NCBI GenBank assembly: GCA_034663635.1
Contig: JAXDJH010000013.1
Location: 62,001 to 126,000, forward strand
Reading direction: 5' to 3'
Length of the DNA: 64,000 bases
Source of the DNA: JAXDJH01 sp034663635
Lineage (GTDB): Bacteria; Actinomycetota; CADDZG01; WHSQ01
Part shown: in pieces, positions 33,034-41,093 of the stretch
How positions within the stretch are numbered: position 1 is the stretch's first letter
Layout: each line of letters opens with the position of its first letter
Made by a program: the position numbers and the translations under genes
The notes under the pieces: model-generated
What the model saw: the letters and a program-made list of their open reading frames with translations, nothing else
The model's database searches: none
Told to the model about the DNA's origin: nothing

Positions 33034-33062
33034 AAGCATCCTGAACGCCGGCTGAACGATTC
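33030..33062 (+). promoter_or_regulatory. three CTGAA-type repeats in 11-bp register (Pho-box-like)
   Basis: CTGAAAG-CATC, CTGAACG-CCGG and CTGAACG-ATTC follow one another in exact 7+4 register, beginning at the stop of the F420 oxidoreductase. This is the layout of PhoB/PhoP operators (for example GTTCACCCGGC direct repeats in Streptomyces, read on the other strand). A candidate -10 (TAAGGT, 33092-33097) lies downstream, ahead of the secreted-protein gene at 33128. Confidence 0.45.
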
Positions 33063-33127
33063 AGGCCCCCTTCAGGGGCGGTGAGGTCTCCTAAGGTCCA
33101 AGTTGAGTCAACCGAAGGGAGACCGCA

Positions 33128-33895
33128 ATGCTGGACAAGGCGCTCGGATCGTCGAAGTCCGCCATGATCTCGATCCCACTGGCCCTGGCGCTCGCGCTGG
33201 GAGCGATCGCCTACTCGACGACGAGGGCGGAGGCAGGGGCCCAGGCGAAGCCGCTCCCACAGGGTTCCGAGCCGGCGAACCTCGATCCCGCCGACTTCGT
33301 CGCGGAGATCGATCACCCGTACTGGCCGATGAAGCCCGGAACGAGATGGGTCTACCGCGAGGCCGAGCAGGGTGGGGACACCGCGCGTGTGGTCGTCAAG
33401 GTCACCGATAAGAAGCGAGAGATCATCGGCATCCAGGCCACCGTGGTTCACGACGTTCTCTACGAACATGGCGAGATCCTCGAGAACACCTGGGACTGGT
33501 ACGCCCAGGATAAGGACGGAAACATCTGGTACCTCGGCGAGAAGACCAAGGAGTTCGACGGCAAGAAGGTCAACACCGAAGGCTCCTGGGAAGCGGGCGT
33601 CGACGGAGCCGAGGCCGGAGTGGCTCTGCCCGCCAACCCCGAGGACGGTCAAACGTACCGGCAGGAGTACTACGCCGGTCACGCGGAAGACAAAGCCGAG
33701 ATCCTGGCCACCAACGAGTGGGCCGAGACGCCTTACGGCTTCTTCCAGAACGTGGTCACGACCAGGGACTTCACCGCGATCGAGCCGAAAGTGCTGGAGC
33801 ACAAGTTCTATGCCTTGGGCGTCGGCCCGGTGATCGAGCTTGGAATCTCGGGCGGAGCGGCCCGGACCGAGCTGCTGCACTACAGCCAGCCCTAA
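33128..33895 (+). CDS. secreted protein of unknown function, 255 residues
   Basis: An exported protein with a signal segment at 13-38 (MISIPLALALALGAIAYS). The mature part starts with HPYWPMKPGTRWVYREAEQG, a motif seen in many uncharacterised actinobacterial exported proteins, and consists of antiparallel beta blocks (WYAQDKDGNIWYLGEKTKEF, TYRQEYYAGHAEDKAEIL, ALGVGPVIELGISGG). It lacks cysteines and any catalytic motif. GGGAGACCGC precedes the ATG. Possible Pho-type control is suggested by the upstream repeats. Confidence 0.72.
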   Translation: MLDKALGSSKSAMISIPLALALALGAIAYSTTRAEAGAQAKPLPQGSEPANLDPADFVAEIDHPYWPMKPGTRWVYREAEQGGDTARVVVKVTDKKREIIGIQATVVHDVLYEHGEILENTWDWYAQDKDGNIWYLGEKTKEFDGKKVNTEGSWEAGVDGAEAGVALPANPEDGQTYRQEYYAGHAEDKAEILATNEWAETPYGFFQNVVTTRDFTAIEPKVLEHKFYALGVGPVIELGISGGAARTELLHYSQP

Positions 33896-33904
33896 CCCCG
33901 CCCC

Positions 33905-33957
33905 CGCGACTGAGTGCGAGCGAGTACCTCTCGGGTACCTGCCGGCACTCAGTCGCG
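33905..33957. terminator. nested inverted repeat, probable terminator
   Basis: A 13-bp perfect outer stem (CGCGACTGAGTGC / GCACTCAGTCGCG) encloses a second small hairpin (GTACC/GGTAC). It starts ten bases after the secreted-protein stop and ends ten bases before the MmpL promoter, consistent with a terminator separating the two units. Confidence 0.55.
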
Positions 33958-33966
33958 ATTGGTTGG

Positions 33967-33996
33967 TTGACACGCTCTCGGTTAACGGTGTAAAGA
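33967..33996 (+). promoter_or_regulatory. sigma70-type promoter of the mmpL-tetR operon
   Basis: TTGACA (33967-33972) and TAAAGA (33991-33996) are separated by 18 bases, one of the clearest promoters in the window. It lies about 50 bases before the MmpL start codon. Confidence 0.55.
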
Positions 33997-34022
33997 TAGT
34001 CGGGTTAGCTTTCCACCGTTAA
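33982..34022. promoter_or_regulatory. candidate TetR operator overlapping the mmpL promoter
   Basis: TTAACGGTG (33982-33990) and CACCGTTAA (34014-34022) are perfect 9-bp inverted repeats with a 23-base spacer; their centres are 32 bp apart, three helical turns. They flank the -10 and likely transcription start. The TetR-type regulator encoded at the end of the same operon is the obvious candidate to bind here. Confidence 0.5.
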
Positions 34023-34045
34023 GTTACCGGGAGAAAGGCACGAGG

Positions 34046-36295
34046 ATGCTTCGGAGACTGGGCCGTTTCACCGTCGAGCGGCGCCGCCTGATCATGATCG
34101 CCACTCTCGTTTTCGTCATCGCGGCCGGGGCCGTGGGCGGAAACGTCGCTTCTCTGCTCTCGACCGGAGGGTTCGAAGACCCGGGGGCCGAATCGACCCT
34201 CGCTCGGGAGGCGCTCGAGGACGTCTTCCACCAGGGCAGCCCGAACGTCATCCTTCTCGTCACCGCCAAAGGTGGCGACGTCAACGATCCAGCGGTGGCC
34301 AAAGCGGGAGCTGCCCTCACCGAGGAGCTCGGCAACGCCAAGGACATCGATCAAGCCGTTTCCTATTGGACCCTCGGTTCCCCTCCTCCTCTTGCGAGCG
34401 TCGCCGGGGACCAGGCGATGGTTCTGGCGAGGATCTCGGGGAGCCCGGGCGACAACGCGATTACAGACCGTGTGGAGGAGCTCTCACCCGAGTTCACGCG
34501 TTCGAACGACCTCATCTCCGTCGACGTCGGGGGCCAGGCCGAGATCTTCAGACAGGTCGGCTCTCAGATCGAAGAAGACCTGAAGCGAGCCGAGATCATC
34601 AGCTTCCCGCTCACACTCATCCTTTTGATGGTCGTCTTCGGGAGCGTCGTCGCCGCCGGCCTGCCGCTTGGCATCGGGATCTTCTCGATCATGGGCACGT
34701 TCTTGGTTCTTCGCATCCTGATCTCGTTCACGGATGTCTCGATCTATGCGCTGAACCTCACCACCGCGATGGGCCTGGGTCTTGCCATCGACTACTCACT
34801 GTTCATCGTGTCCCGCTTCCGCGAAGAGCTCGCCAACGGCAAGGACACGGAGGCCGCGGTGATCCGCGCGGTCGAGACCGCCGGAAAGACCGTTCTCTTC
34901 AGCGCCGCAACAGTGGCTGCATCGCTCGCGGCCCTCTTGGTGTTCCCTCTGTTCTTCCTCCGGTCGTTCGCGTACGCGGGCACGGCAGTTGTCGCGCTCG
35001 CGGCGGTCGGGGCCGTCGTCTTCTTGCCCGCAGTACTCGCATCGCTGGGCCCGAACGTCGACAAGTTCAAGTTGTTCCATCGCACCGCCAAGACCTCGGA
35101 GCAAGGCTTCTGGCACAAGCTGGCGATGACGGTGATGCGCCGCCCGGTGGCGATCGGCCTCGCAGTGATGGCCGTTCTGCTCTTCCTCGGAGCTCCATTC
35201 CTGAACGTGGTGTTCGCGCTTCCCGACGATCGCGTCATGCCGGAATCGGCAACGAGCCGCAAGGTACACGAGCAGCTTCGGTTGAACTTCAATTCGAACG
35301 AAGCCAACTCGTTGTCGGTCGTTGCAACCGATGCGGGAGGGTCCGACTCGGTGACCAAAGAGGTCGACGCATACGCGATCGCCTTGTCTAAGATCCACGG
35401 GACGGCTCGAGTCGACGCGGTTACCGGCTCCTACATCGCCGGAGTGAAAGTCGTCGACCCGAACCCGACCTCAATCCGGTTCGCGAGTAAGACGTCAACC
35501 TGGCTCTCGGTCGTTCCATCGGTGGAGGCGCAATCCCCAGAGGGCGAGCAACTGGTCCACGACATCCGGGCCGTCGAAGCGCCGTTCGAGGTCTCGGTTG
35601 CAGGGCCCTCGGCGCAACTCGCCGACTCGAAACACTCGATATTCAGCCGCCTGCCGCTGGCTCTTGGCATCATCGCGACGGTCACATTCATCGTCCTGTT
35701 TCTGATGTTCGGGAGCGTCCTCGTGCCGCTAAAAGCGGTAGTCCTCAACCTTCTGAGTCTCTCGGCGACCTTCGGTGCGATGGTGTGGATCTTCCAGGAG
35801 GGTCACCTCTCCGGATTCCTGAACTTCACCCCGACGGGGGCTCTCGACACCACTACCCCACTGCTGATGTTCTGCGTCGCGTTCGGTCTATCTATGGACT
35901 ACGAAGTCTTCCTGCTCTCTCGCATCAAGGAGGAGCACGACAGAACCGGGCACTCCACAGAGTCCGTGGCCGTGGGGCTCGAGAAAACGGGCGGGATCGT
36001 CACGGCTGCTGCGGCGTTGCTGGCGGTCGTCTTCATCGCTTTCTCAACTTCGCAGATCACTTTCATCAAGCTCTTTGGCGTCGGTCTTGCGGTGGCCGTG
36101 GTCATGGACGCGACATTGATCCGTGGCATCCTCGTCCCCGCGTTCATGCGGCTTGCGGGTGAGGCCAACTGGTGGGCGCCGAAGTGGATGAAGAAGATCT
36201 ACGACCGGTTTGGCATCAGCGACGTCGAGCCCGACGATGAGTCCACGGAAAACCGCGAGCCGATCGGGCCTCCTGCTACCGTGACGCCGAGCTGA
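34046..36295 (+). CDS. MmpL/MMPL-family RND transporter
   Basis: A 749-residue inner-membrane protein with the MMPL layout: TM1 (MIATLVFVIAAGAVGGNVA), an outside domain, a block of five TM segments (residues about 185-350, including ALNLTTAMGLGLAIDYSLFI then VSRFREEL with the conserved Asp-Tyr proton-relay pair), then a second copy: TM7 near 375, outside domain, and five more TM segments with FCVAFGLSMDYEVFLLSRIK carrying the second Asp-Tyr. These proteins export lipids or hydrophobic compounds using the proton gradient. The start follows GAGAAAGGCACGAGG. The gene overlaps the downstream TetR gene by one base. Confidence 0.92.
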   Translation: MLRRLGRFTVERRRLIMIATLVFVIAAGAVGGNVASLLSTGGFEDPGAESTLAREALEDVFHQGSPNVILLVTAKGGDVNDPAVAKAGAALTEELGNAKDIDQAVSYWTLGSPPPLASVAGDQAMVLARISGSPGDNAITDRVEELSPEFTRSNDLISVDVGGQAEIFRQVGSQIEEDLKRAEIISFPLTLILLMVVFGSVVAAGLPLGIGIFSIMGTFLVLRILISFTDVSIYALNLTTAMGLGLAIDYSLFIVSRFREELANGKDTEAAVIRAVETAGKTVLFSAATVAASLAALLVFPLFFLRSFAYAGTAVVALAAVGAVVFLPAVLASLGPNVDKFKLFHRTAKTSEQGFWHKLAMTVMRRPVAIGLAVMAVLLFLGAPFLNVVFALPDDRVMPESATSRKVHEQLRLNFNSNEANSLSVVATDAGGSDSVTKEVDAYAIALSKIHGTARVDAVTGSYIAGVKVVDPNPTSIRFASKTSTWLSVVPSVEAQSPEGEQLVHDIRAVEAPFEVSVAGPSAQLADSKHSIFSRLPLALGIIATVTFIVLFLMFGSVLVPLKAVVLNLLSLSATFGAMVWIFQEGHLSGFLNFTPTGALDTTTPLLMFCVAFGLSMDYEVFLLSRIKEEHDRTGHSTESVAVGLEKTGGIVTAAAALLAVVFIAFSTSQITFIKLFGVGLAVAVVMDATLIRGILVPAFMRLAGEANWWAPKWMKKIYDRFGISDVEPDDESTENREPIGPPATVTPS

Positions 36296-36936
36296 TGGCA
36301 ACCACAACAACGAAACGGCGCGCGCGAGCGCGCAGAGGTGAAGGCGACAAACTGCGCTCGGAGATCCTGGGCGCAGCCCAGCGGCTGCTGCTCGACACGG
36401 GTGACGAAGAGGCAGTCTCGATCCGTGCCGTCGCCGATGCCGTGGGAGTCACTCCCCCATCGATCTACCTCCACTTCGCCGATAAGGAAGAGCTTCTTTA
36501 CGCAATCTGCAGGAAGCTTTTCGAAGAGCTCGACGAGCTTTTCCAGTCGGAGGTCTCGAATTCGAGCACGCCGTTGCAATCGCTTCTCATACGTGGCCGC
36601 GCTTATGTGCGCTTCGGACTCGAACACCCCGAGCACTACCGCATCATGTTCATGCGCAAACGGGACCCCATCGTGGAAGCTCGCCACTCCGAGGAAGACA
36701 TTCCTGTCTTCGATCACCTAGTCGACGACGTGCGACGCTGCATGGAGGCGGGCGTCGTCCCTCAGGGGGATCCTCTGCCGGGCGCTCTCGCACTGTGGTC
36801 CGTGGTGCACGGACTAACTTCCATCCTGATCTCGAACAAGCAGATGCCGGGACTGCACGACAATCTCGACGCATTGATCGACTACCACCTGGCGGTGGGC
36901 CTCCTCGGGATCCAGAACGCGGCCCAACCCGGTTAG
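36295..36936 (+). CDS. TetR/AcrR-family transcriptional regulator
   Basis: A 213-residue protein. The N-terminal helix-turn-helix is clear: LRSEILGAAQRLLLDTGDEE, then VSIRAVADAVGVTPPSIYLH and FADKEELLYAICRKLFEEL. The C-terminal ligand domain (RAYVRFGLEHPEHYRIMFM, LALWSVVHGLTSIL) resembles the WHG-type domain of TetR proteins. It overlaps the MmpL stop by one base and probably represses its own operon through the dyad at 33982-34022. Confidence 0.9.
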   Translation: MATTTTKRRARARRGEGDKLRSEILGAAQRLLLDTGDEEAVSIRAVADAVGVTPPSIYLHFADKEELLYAICRKLFEELDELFQSEVSNSSTPLQSLLIRGRAYVRFGLEHPEHYRIMFMRKRDPIVEARHSEEDIPVFDHLVDDVRRCMEAGVVPQGDPLPGALALWSVVHGLTSILISNKQMPGLHDNLDALIDYHLAVGLLGIQNAAQPG

Positions 36937-36946
36937 TTCGAAAGTC

Positions 36947-38818
36947 CTAAGGGCAGGCCGTCGTGCCGGAGCAAGGCCCGTCCGAGTCCTTGTCCCAATC
37001 TGCCGTGTCAGTCTCCTCGTCGGGCGGATCTGGCTCCCCGCCGTCGAATGTGTCGCGTCCCACATCGCCGCTTAGGTCGTCCTGGCCGGCTCCCCCGTTG
37101 AGGATGTCGTTCCCGACTCCTCCGTTGATGTCGTCGTCGCCCTCGTCGCCGTTGAGGACGTCGTCGCCGTCGCCACCGAGGATCGTGTCGTTCAGCAGAT
37201 CTCCGTTAATGAGATCGTCGCCTGCCCCGCCTTCGAGATAGTCGGACAGGATCGAGCCGTTCATGACGTCGTTGTGAGAAGAGCCGATGTAGCGCTCCAT
37301 CCCCGAGAACGTGATCTCCATATCGACGAAGTTCGGCTCGCCGGTTCGCCACTTTCCCTCGCTGACATCGAGAGCGGTCTGGAAGTAGATGTTTTCGCCC
37401 ATCCAAATGGTGTCGGTGCCCTCGCCGCCGGCGTATGTGTTGGTGCCTCGGCTTGGAAAGAACAGATCGTTCCCTGCTCCACCGACGAAGTTGTTCACTG
37501 TGTCCCACTCGTCATGGATCGTGTCGTTGCCGGAGCCGAGTAGAACGATCTCGGTATCGGCGTCCGTGTTGTCGCCCTCACCCTCCTGACCATCGTCGGG
37601 AGTGCTGAGGTTGACACCCATCGTGATGCTGAGGTCCGCCGTTCGATCTGAGTAGTCCAGGGTGTCGACGCCCGCGTTGCCGTTGATGTCGTCGCCGCCG
37701 AGAGGGTCGCTGAAGATGTGATCGTCGCCGTCGCCCCCGTTTAGATCGTCATCCCCCGGCCCATCGATGAGCTTGTCGTTGCCGAACTCACCGAGCATGA
37801 GGTCGTTCCCCTCGCCGCCGTCCATCACGTCATCGCCGGTCCCTCCGCCGAGAGAGCTGCCCCCGTTCTCGCCCCACAACGTGTCGTTGCCGTCCTCGCC
37901 CTTCATGTCGTCGGTGCCGTCGCCGCCCTCGAGGAAATCGGTCCCGTCGCCGCCGGTCAACACATCGTCGGCGCCATCGCCGTAGACGTAGTCGTCGCCC
38001 GTGCCGCCGAGAACCTTGTCCTTGCCTGTCTCATCGCAGGTCGTGTGGTTACCCGCCGGGTTTGGGCAATCCCCGAAGAGACTGTCGTTACCGAGGTCGC
38101 CCGACACGCGGTCGGCATTGTCGCCGCCGGTCATGGCGTCGTTTCCCGCACTTCCAAACAGCTTGTTGCGGGCGGCGGTTCCGATGATCATGTCGTCGCC
38201 CAGCCCACCGATCGCGTTCTCCGTCGAGGTGATGTTGTCGTCCTCGTCGACCTCCCCGTCGTCGTGAAGACCGGTCGGTCCAAGAGTGATGTTCACCGTC
38301 TTCGTGCGAGTCAGATAGGTGACGGTGTCGGATCCAGAACCGCCTTTTATCGAGTCCGTCCCCGTGCCGCCGTCCAGAACGTCCGGCGAAGATCCACCGT
38401 CGAGCTTGTCGTTCCCCGTACCGCCCAGCAATAGGTCGGCAAGCCCCTCTCCTTTCAACATGTCCTTGCCGCTACCGCCCGACAACTTGTCGAGGCCATC
38501 GCCACCGCTCAGAGAGTCGTTGCCACTGCCGCCATCGAGCGTGTCCGTGCCCAGGCCCTTGCCGCCCAGCAAGGTGTCGTTGCCCCCACCTCCGCAGATG
38601 ATGTCGCGCTTGGCCCCGCCGTCGATCCGGTCGTTTCCACCGAGGCCGACGATCACGTCCTTACCTTTCGTGCCTTTGATCACGTCGTCGCCGTTCGTGC
38701 CGACCTTCGTCGCCTTCTTGCCCTTGCACCTGGGCGCCTTGGCTTCGGCCGATCCGGCGAAGACCAAGCCCAAGCCGAGCGCGGCGACGAGCGCCAATAG
38801 GGCTGTGCGTGATCTCAT
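36947..38818 (-). CDS. secreted RTX-type calcium-binding repeat protein (copy 1)
   Basis: A 623-residue protein with a signal peptide (1-26) followed by a basic Cys-containing segment APRCKGKKATKVGTNGDDVI. Most of residues 40-590 are glycine/aspartate nonapeptides of the GGxGxDxxx type (GGNDRIDGG, GGSGNDSLSGGDGLDKLSGG), which form calcium-stabilised beta-rolls. Interruptions at about 165-215 (VTYLTRTKTVNITLGPTGLH), 265-285 (a Cys insert, DCPNPAGNHTTCDETGKD) and 400-500 hold non-repeat domains. The end DWDKDSDGPCSGTTACP is Cys-rich. No protease or lipase domain is attached. It is a close paralogue of the next gene upstream. Confidence 0.88.
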   Translation of the reverse strand: MRSRTALLALVAALGLGLVFAGSAEAKAPRCKGKKATKVGTNGDDVIKGTKGKDVIVGLGGNDRIDGGAKRDIICGGGGNDTLLGGKGLGTDTLDGGSGNDSLSGGDGLDKLSGGSGKDMLKGEGLADLLLGGTGNDKLDGGSSPDVLDGGTGTDSIKGGSGSDTVTYLTRTKTVNITLGPTGLHDDGEVDEDDNITSTENAIGGLGDDMIIGTAARNKLFGSAGNDAMTGGDNADRVSGDLGNDSLFGDCPNPAGNHTTCDETGKDKVLGGTGDDYVYGDGADDVLTGGDGTDFLEGGDGTDDMKGEDGNDTLWGENGGSSLGGGTGDDVMDGGEGNDLMLGEFGNDKLIDGPGDDDLNGGDGDDHIFSDPLGGDDINGNAGVDTLDYSDRTADLSITMGVNLSTPDDGQEGEGDNTDADTEIVLLGSGNDTIHDEWDTVNNFVGGAGNDLFFPSRGTNTYAGGEGTDTIWMGENIYFQTALDVSEGKWRTGEPNFVDMEITFSGMERYIGSSHNDVMNGSILSDYLEGGAGDDLINGDLLNDTILGGDGDDVLNGDEGDDDINGGVGNDILNGGAGQDDLSGDVGRDTFDGGEPDPPDEETDTADWDKDSDGPCSGTTACP

Positions 38819-38844
38819 GCTGGGTCCTCCTAGTTAGCCGGCAT

Positions 38845-40725
38845 TCAAGGGCAAGCGGTCGTACTCGAGCAGGGACCGTCTGAGTCCTGATTCCAGTCGG
38901 CCGTGTCCGTTTCCTCGTCGGGGGGGTCGGGTTCCCCACCGTCGAATCCATCTCGCCCTACGTCGCCGGTCAGGTCATCGTCACCGGTTCCGCCATTCAG
39001 GAGGTCGTTACCCGGCCCTCCGTTGATGTTGTCGTCGCCTTCGTCACCGTTGAGCACATCGTCCCCGTCACCGCCGACGATGTCGTCGCCAAGGAGACCG
39101 CCATTTATGAGATCGTTTCCGGCCCCGCCCTCGAGATACTCGGCAAAGATCGATCCGTCCATGGTGTCTCTGGAGTAGGAGCCGATGAAGCGCTCGATCG
39201 CCGTGAACGTGACCTCCATGTCGACGTCAGCGTCGCCTCGCCACTTCCCTTCACCGACGTCGAGGTTGGTACTGAAGTAGATGTTCTCGCCCATCCAGAT
39301 CGTGTCGACCCCATCGCCGCCCTCGACGATATCGATGCCATCCCCGCGGCTGGCAAGGAACAAGTCGTTGCCGGCCCCTAGGACGAATCTGTTCTCGTTG
39401 CCGGTTTCGTCCTCGATCGAATCGTTTCCGGAACCCAGCAGGACGATCTCCGTGTCAACATCCGTCTGATCGCCCTCCCCGACCTCGCCGTCGTTGCGGG
39501 TTTCGTCCCCGCCGGTTCCGGTCCCCATCGTGATCGTGAGGTCCGCAGTTCGGTCCGAGTAGTCCAGGGTGTCGATGCCGGTGTTGCCAGAGATGTCGTC
39601 GGACCCAAGGGGGTCGCTGAACATCAAGTCGTCGCCCTCCCCCCCGGTCAATGTGTCGTCGCCCGGCCCATCGGTGATCTTGTCGTCGCCGTCGTTGCCG
39701 AGCATGTTGTCGTTCCCGTCGCCACCGTTCATCTCGTCGTTCCCGGTGCCCGCGAGGGCGGTGCCGTTGTCGCCTTGCATCTCGTCGTCGCCGGCGTCAC
39801 CCGTCATCACGTCGTCGCCGTTGCCCCCCTCGACGTGGTCGACGCCGTCGCCCCCGAAGACCTTGTCGTCGTCCGCCTCGCCGAAGACGAAGTCGTCACC
39901 CGTTCCCCCGCTTACGTTGTCCTTCCCAGACTCGTCACAGCCGGTCGCGTGGAAGGGGGCCTCCGGGTTGGGGCAGTCGCCGTTTAGACGATCGTTCCCG
40001 GCGTTCCCCTGAACGCGATCGTCGCCATCGCTGCCGGTTATCGCGTCGTTCCCACCGCTTCCGACGAGGAAGTTCTTCGCAGCGGTGCCGATGATCTCGT
40101 CGTCGCCGAACCCGCCAACAGCGTTCTCGGTCGAGGTGACGTTGTCTTCCTCCCCCTCTTCGCCGTCATCCTCGAGGCCCGTGGGCGCGAGCGTGATGGT
40201 GACCGGCTTCCTGCGTGTCGCGTAAGTGACGGTGTCGGAACCCGAGCCGCCCTTGATCGAATCCGTGCCGGTTCCGCCGTCGAGGAGGTCCGGAGAAGAT
40301 CCGCCGTCGAGTCTGTCGTTTCCCGTTCCGCCGAGGAGGACGTCGGCCAAGCCCTCCCCCTTCAGCGTGTCTTTGCCGCTTCCGCCCAACAGATTGTCGA
40401 CTCCGTCTCCACCGCTGAGTGAGTCGTTGCCGGTTCCGCCGTCGAGCGTGTCGAAGCCCAAGCCCTTGCCGCCGAGAAGCGCGTCGTTGCCGGGGCCCCC
40501 GCAGATGATGTCGCGGCCGCCCGCGCCGTCGATGCGGTCGTTACCGCCGAGGCCGACGATCACGTCCTTGCGCTTGGAGCCCTTGATCACATCGTCGCCG
40601 TTCGTACCGACCTTTGTCGCCTTCTTGCCCCTACAGCGGGGAGTCTTGGACTCTGCGACGTCAAGCCCTACTAAAGCGAATCCGAGCGCTACGACGAGCA
40701 CGCACAAGCGTGAGCGCGATCCCAT
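38845..40725 (-). CDS. secreted RTX-type calcium-binding repeat protein (copy 2)
   Basis: A 626-residue protein starting at ATG 40725 behind GGGGGAGGGACC; longer frames upstream lack support. Signal peptide 1-26, then KTPRCRGKKATKVGTNGDDV and the same order of RTX nonapeptide blocks, Cys insert (DCPNPEAPFHATGCDESGKD), non-repeat segment (SDRTADLTITMGTG) and Cys-rich end (DWNQDSDGPCSSTTACP) as copy 1, 26 bases downstream. The pair is a tandem duplication that has diverged moderately. No type I secretion genes are seen nearby; the signal peptide implies Sec export, unlike classical RTX toxins. Confidence 0.88.
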   Translation of the reverse strand: MGSRSRLCVLVVALGFALVGLDVAESKTPRCRGKKATKVGTNGDDVIKGSKRKDVIVGLGGNDRIDGAGGRDIICGGPGNDALLGGKGLGFDTLDGGTGNDSLSGGDGVDNLLGGSGKDTLKGEGLADVLLGGTGNDRLDGGSSPDLLDGGTGTDSIKGGSGSDTVTYATRRKPVTITLAPTGLEDDGEEGEEDNVTSTENAVGGFGDDEIIGTAAKNFLVGSGGNDAITGSDGDDRVQGNAGNDRLNGDCPNPEAPFHATGCDESGKDNVSGGTGDDFVFGEADDDKVFGGDGVDHVEGGNGDDVMTGDAGDDEMQGDNGTALAGTGNDEMNGGDGNDNMLGNDGDDKITDGPGDDTLTGGEGDDLMFSDPLGSDDISGNTGIDTLDYSDRTADLTITMGTGTGGDETRNDGEVGEGDQTDVDTEIVLLGSGNDSIEDETGNENRFVLGAGNDLFLASRGDGIDIVEGGDGVDTIWMGENIYFSTNLDVGEGKWRGDADVDMEVTFTAIERFIGSYSRDTMDGSIFAEYLEGGAGNDLINGGLLGDDIVGGDGDDVLNGDEGDDNINGGPGNDLLNGGTGDDDLTGDVGRDGFDGGEPDPPDEETDTADWNQDSDGPCSSTTACP

Positions 40726-40793
40726 GGTCCCTCCCCCACTGGACGAGACCTGATTATCGAATGCACAAGCGGGAGGCGAAAGGAGTACACGCG

Positions 40794-40821
40794 AAAAGGG
40801 CCGCCCGTAGGCGGCCCTTTT
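40794..40821. terminator. bidirectional intrinsic terminator
   Basis: AAAAGGGCCGCC / GGCGGCCCTTTT, a 12-bp perfect stem with a CGTA loop and T-runs on both sides, lies between the DUF5679 gene stop and the start region of RTX copy 2. It ends the minus-strand DUF5679 transcript. Confidence 0.8.
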
Positions 40822-40835
40822 TTCGAACGAGAGCT

Positions 40836-40991
40836 TTACGTGGCGTTCTTCGGAAGCATGCGGGTCATCTTCGTCCCGCAGACGGGGCACTGCCCCACGG
40901 CGGCTTTCGAGCCATTCTTCAGCTCGGTAACCTCGCCCTCGAAGTCACGCTTCTCCCGGCACTTCACGCAATAGCCGTTGTAACTGGCCAT
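40836..40991 (-). CDS. DUF5679-like zinc-ribbon protein, 51 residues
   Basis: Start at ATG 40991 behind GGAAGGAGTGG. The 51-residue protein MASYNGYCVKCREKRDFEGE and onwards to QCPVCGTKMTRMLPK has two CxxC pairs framing a short basic loop, the DUF5679 pattern common in Actinomycetota and Chloroflexota. Function is unknown; a zinc ribbon binding nucleic acid or protein is likely. Confidence 0.82.
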   Translation of the reverse strand: MASYNGYCVKCREKRDFEGEVTELKNGSKAAVGQCPVCGTKMTRMLPKNAT

Positions 40992-41093
40992 TCGATCCAC
41001 TCCTTCCTCGACGTGGCAGCCCTGATGCCCGGCGTCGAACACGCTCGTAGCGCCTATCGTGCCACCCCCGCCCCCTAGGGGTCGGATTTGAAA

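Noticed and set aside
37000..40650. Short DNA repeats resembling a CRISPR-like array
   Set aside because: The repeats are imperfect, vary in spacing and follow the nonapeptide codon pattern; there are no uniform repeats or unique spacers and no cas genes.
36963..40753. Long plus-strand frames rich in Ser and Pro opposite the RTX genes
   Set aside because: They are the antisense of Gly/Asp repeat codons; they lack ribosome sites and start/stop at arbitrary points, while the minus-strand genes have signal peptides and family motifs.
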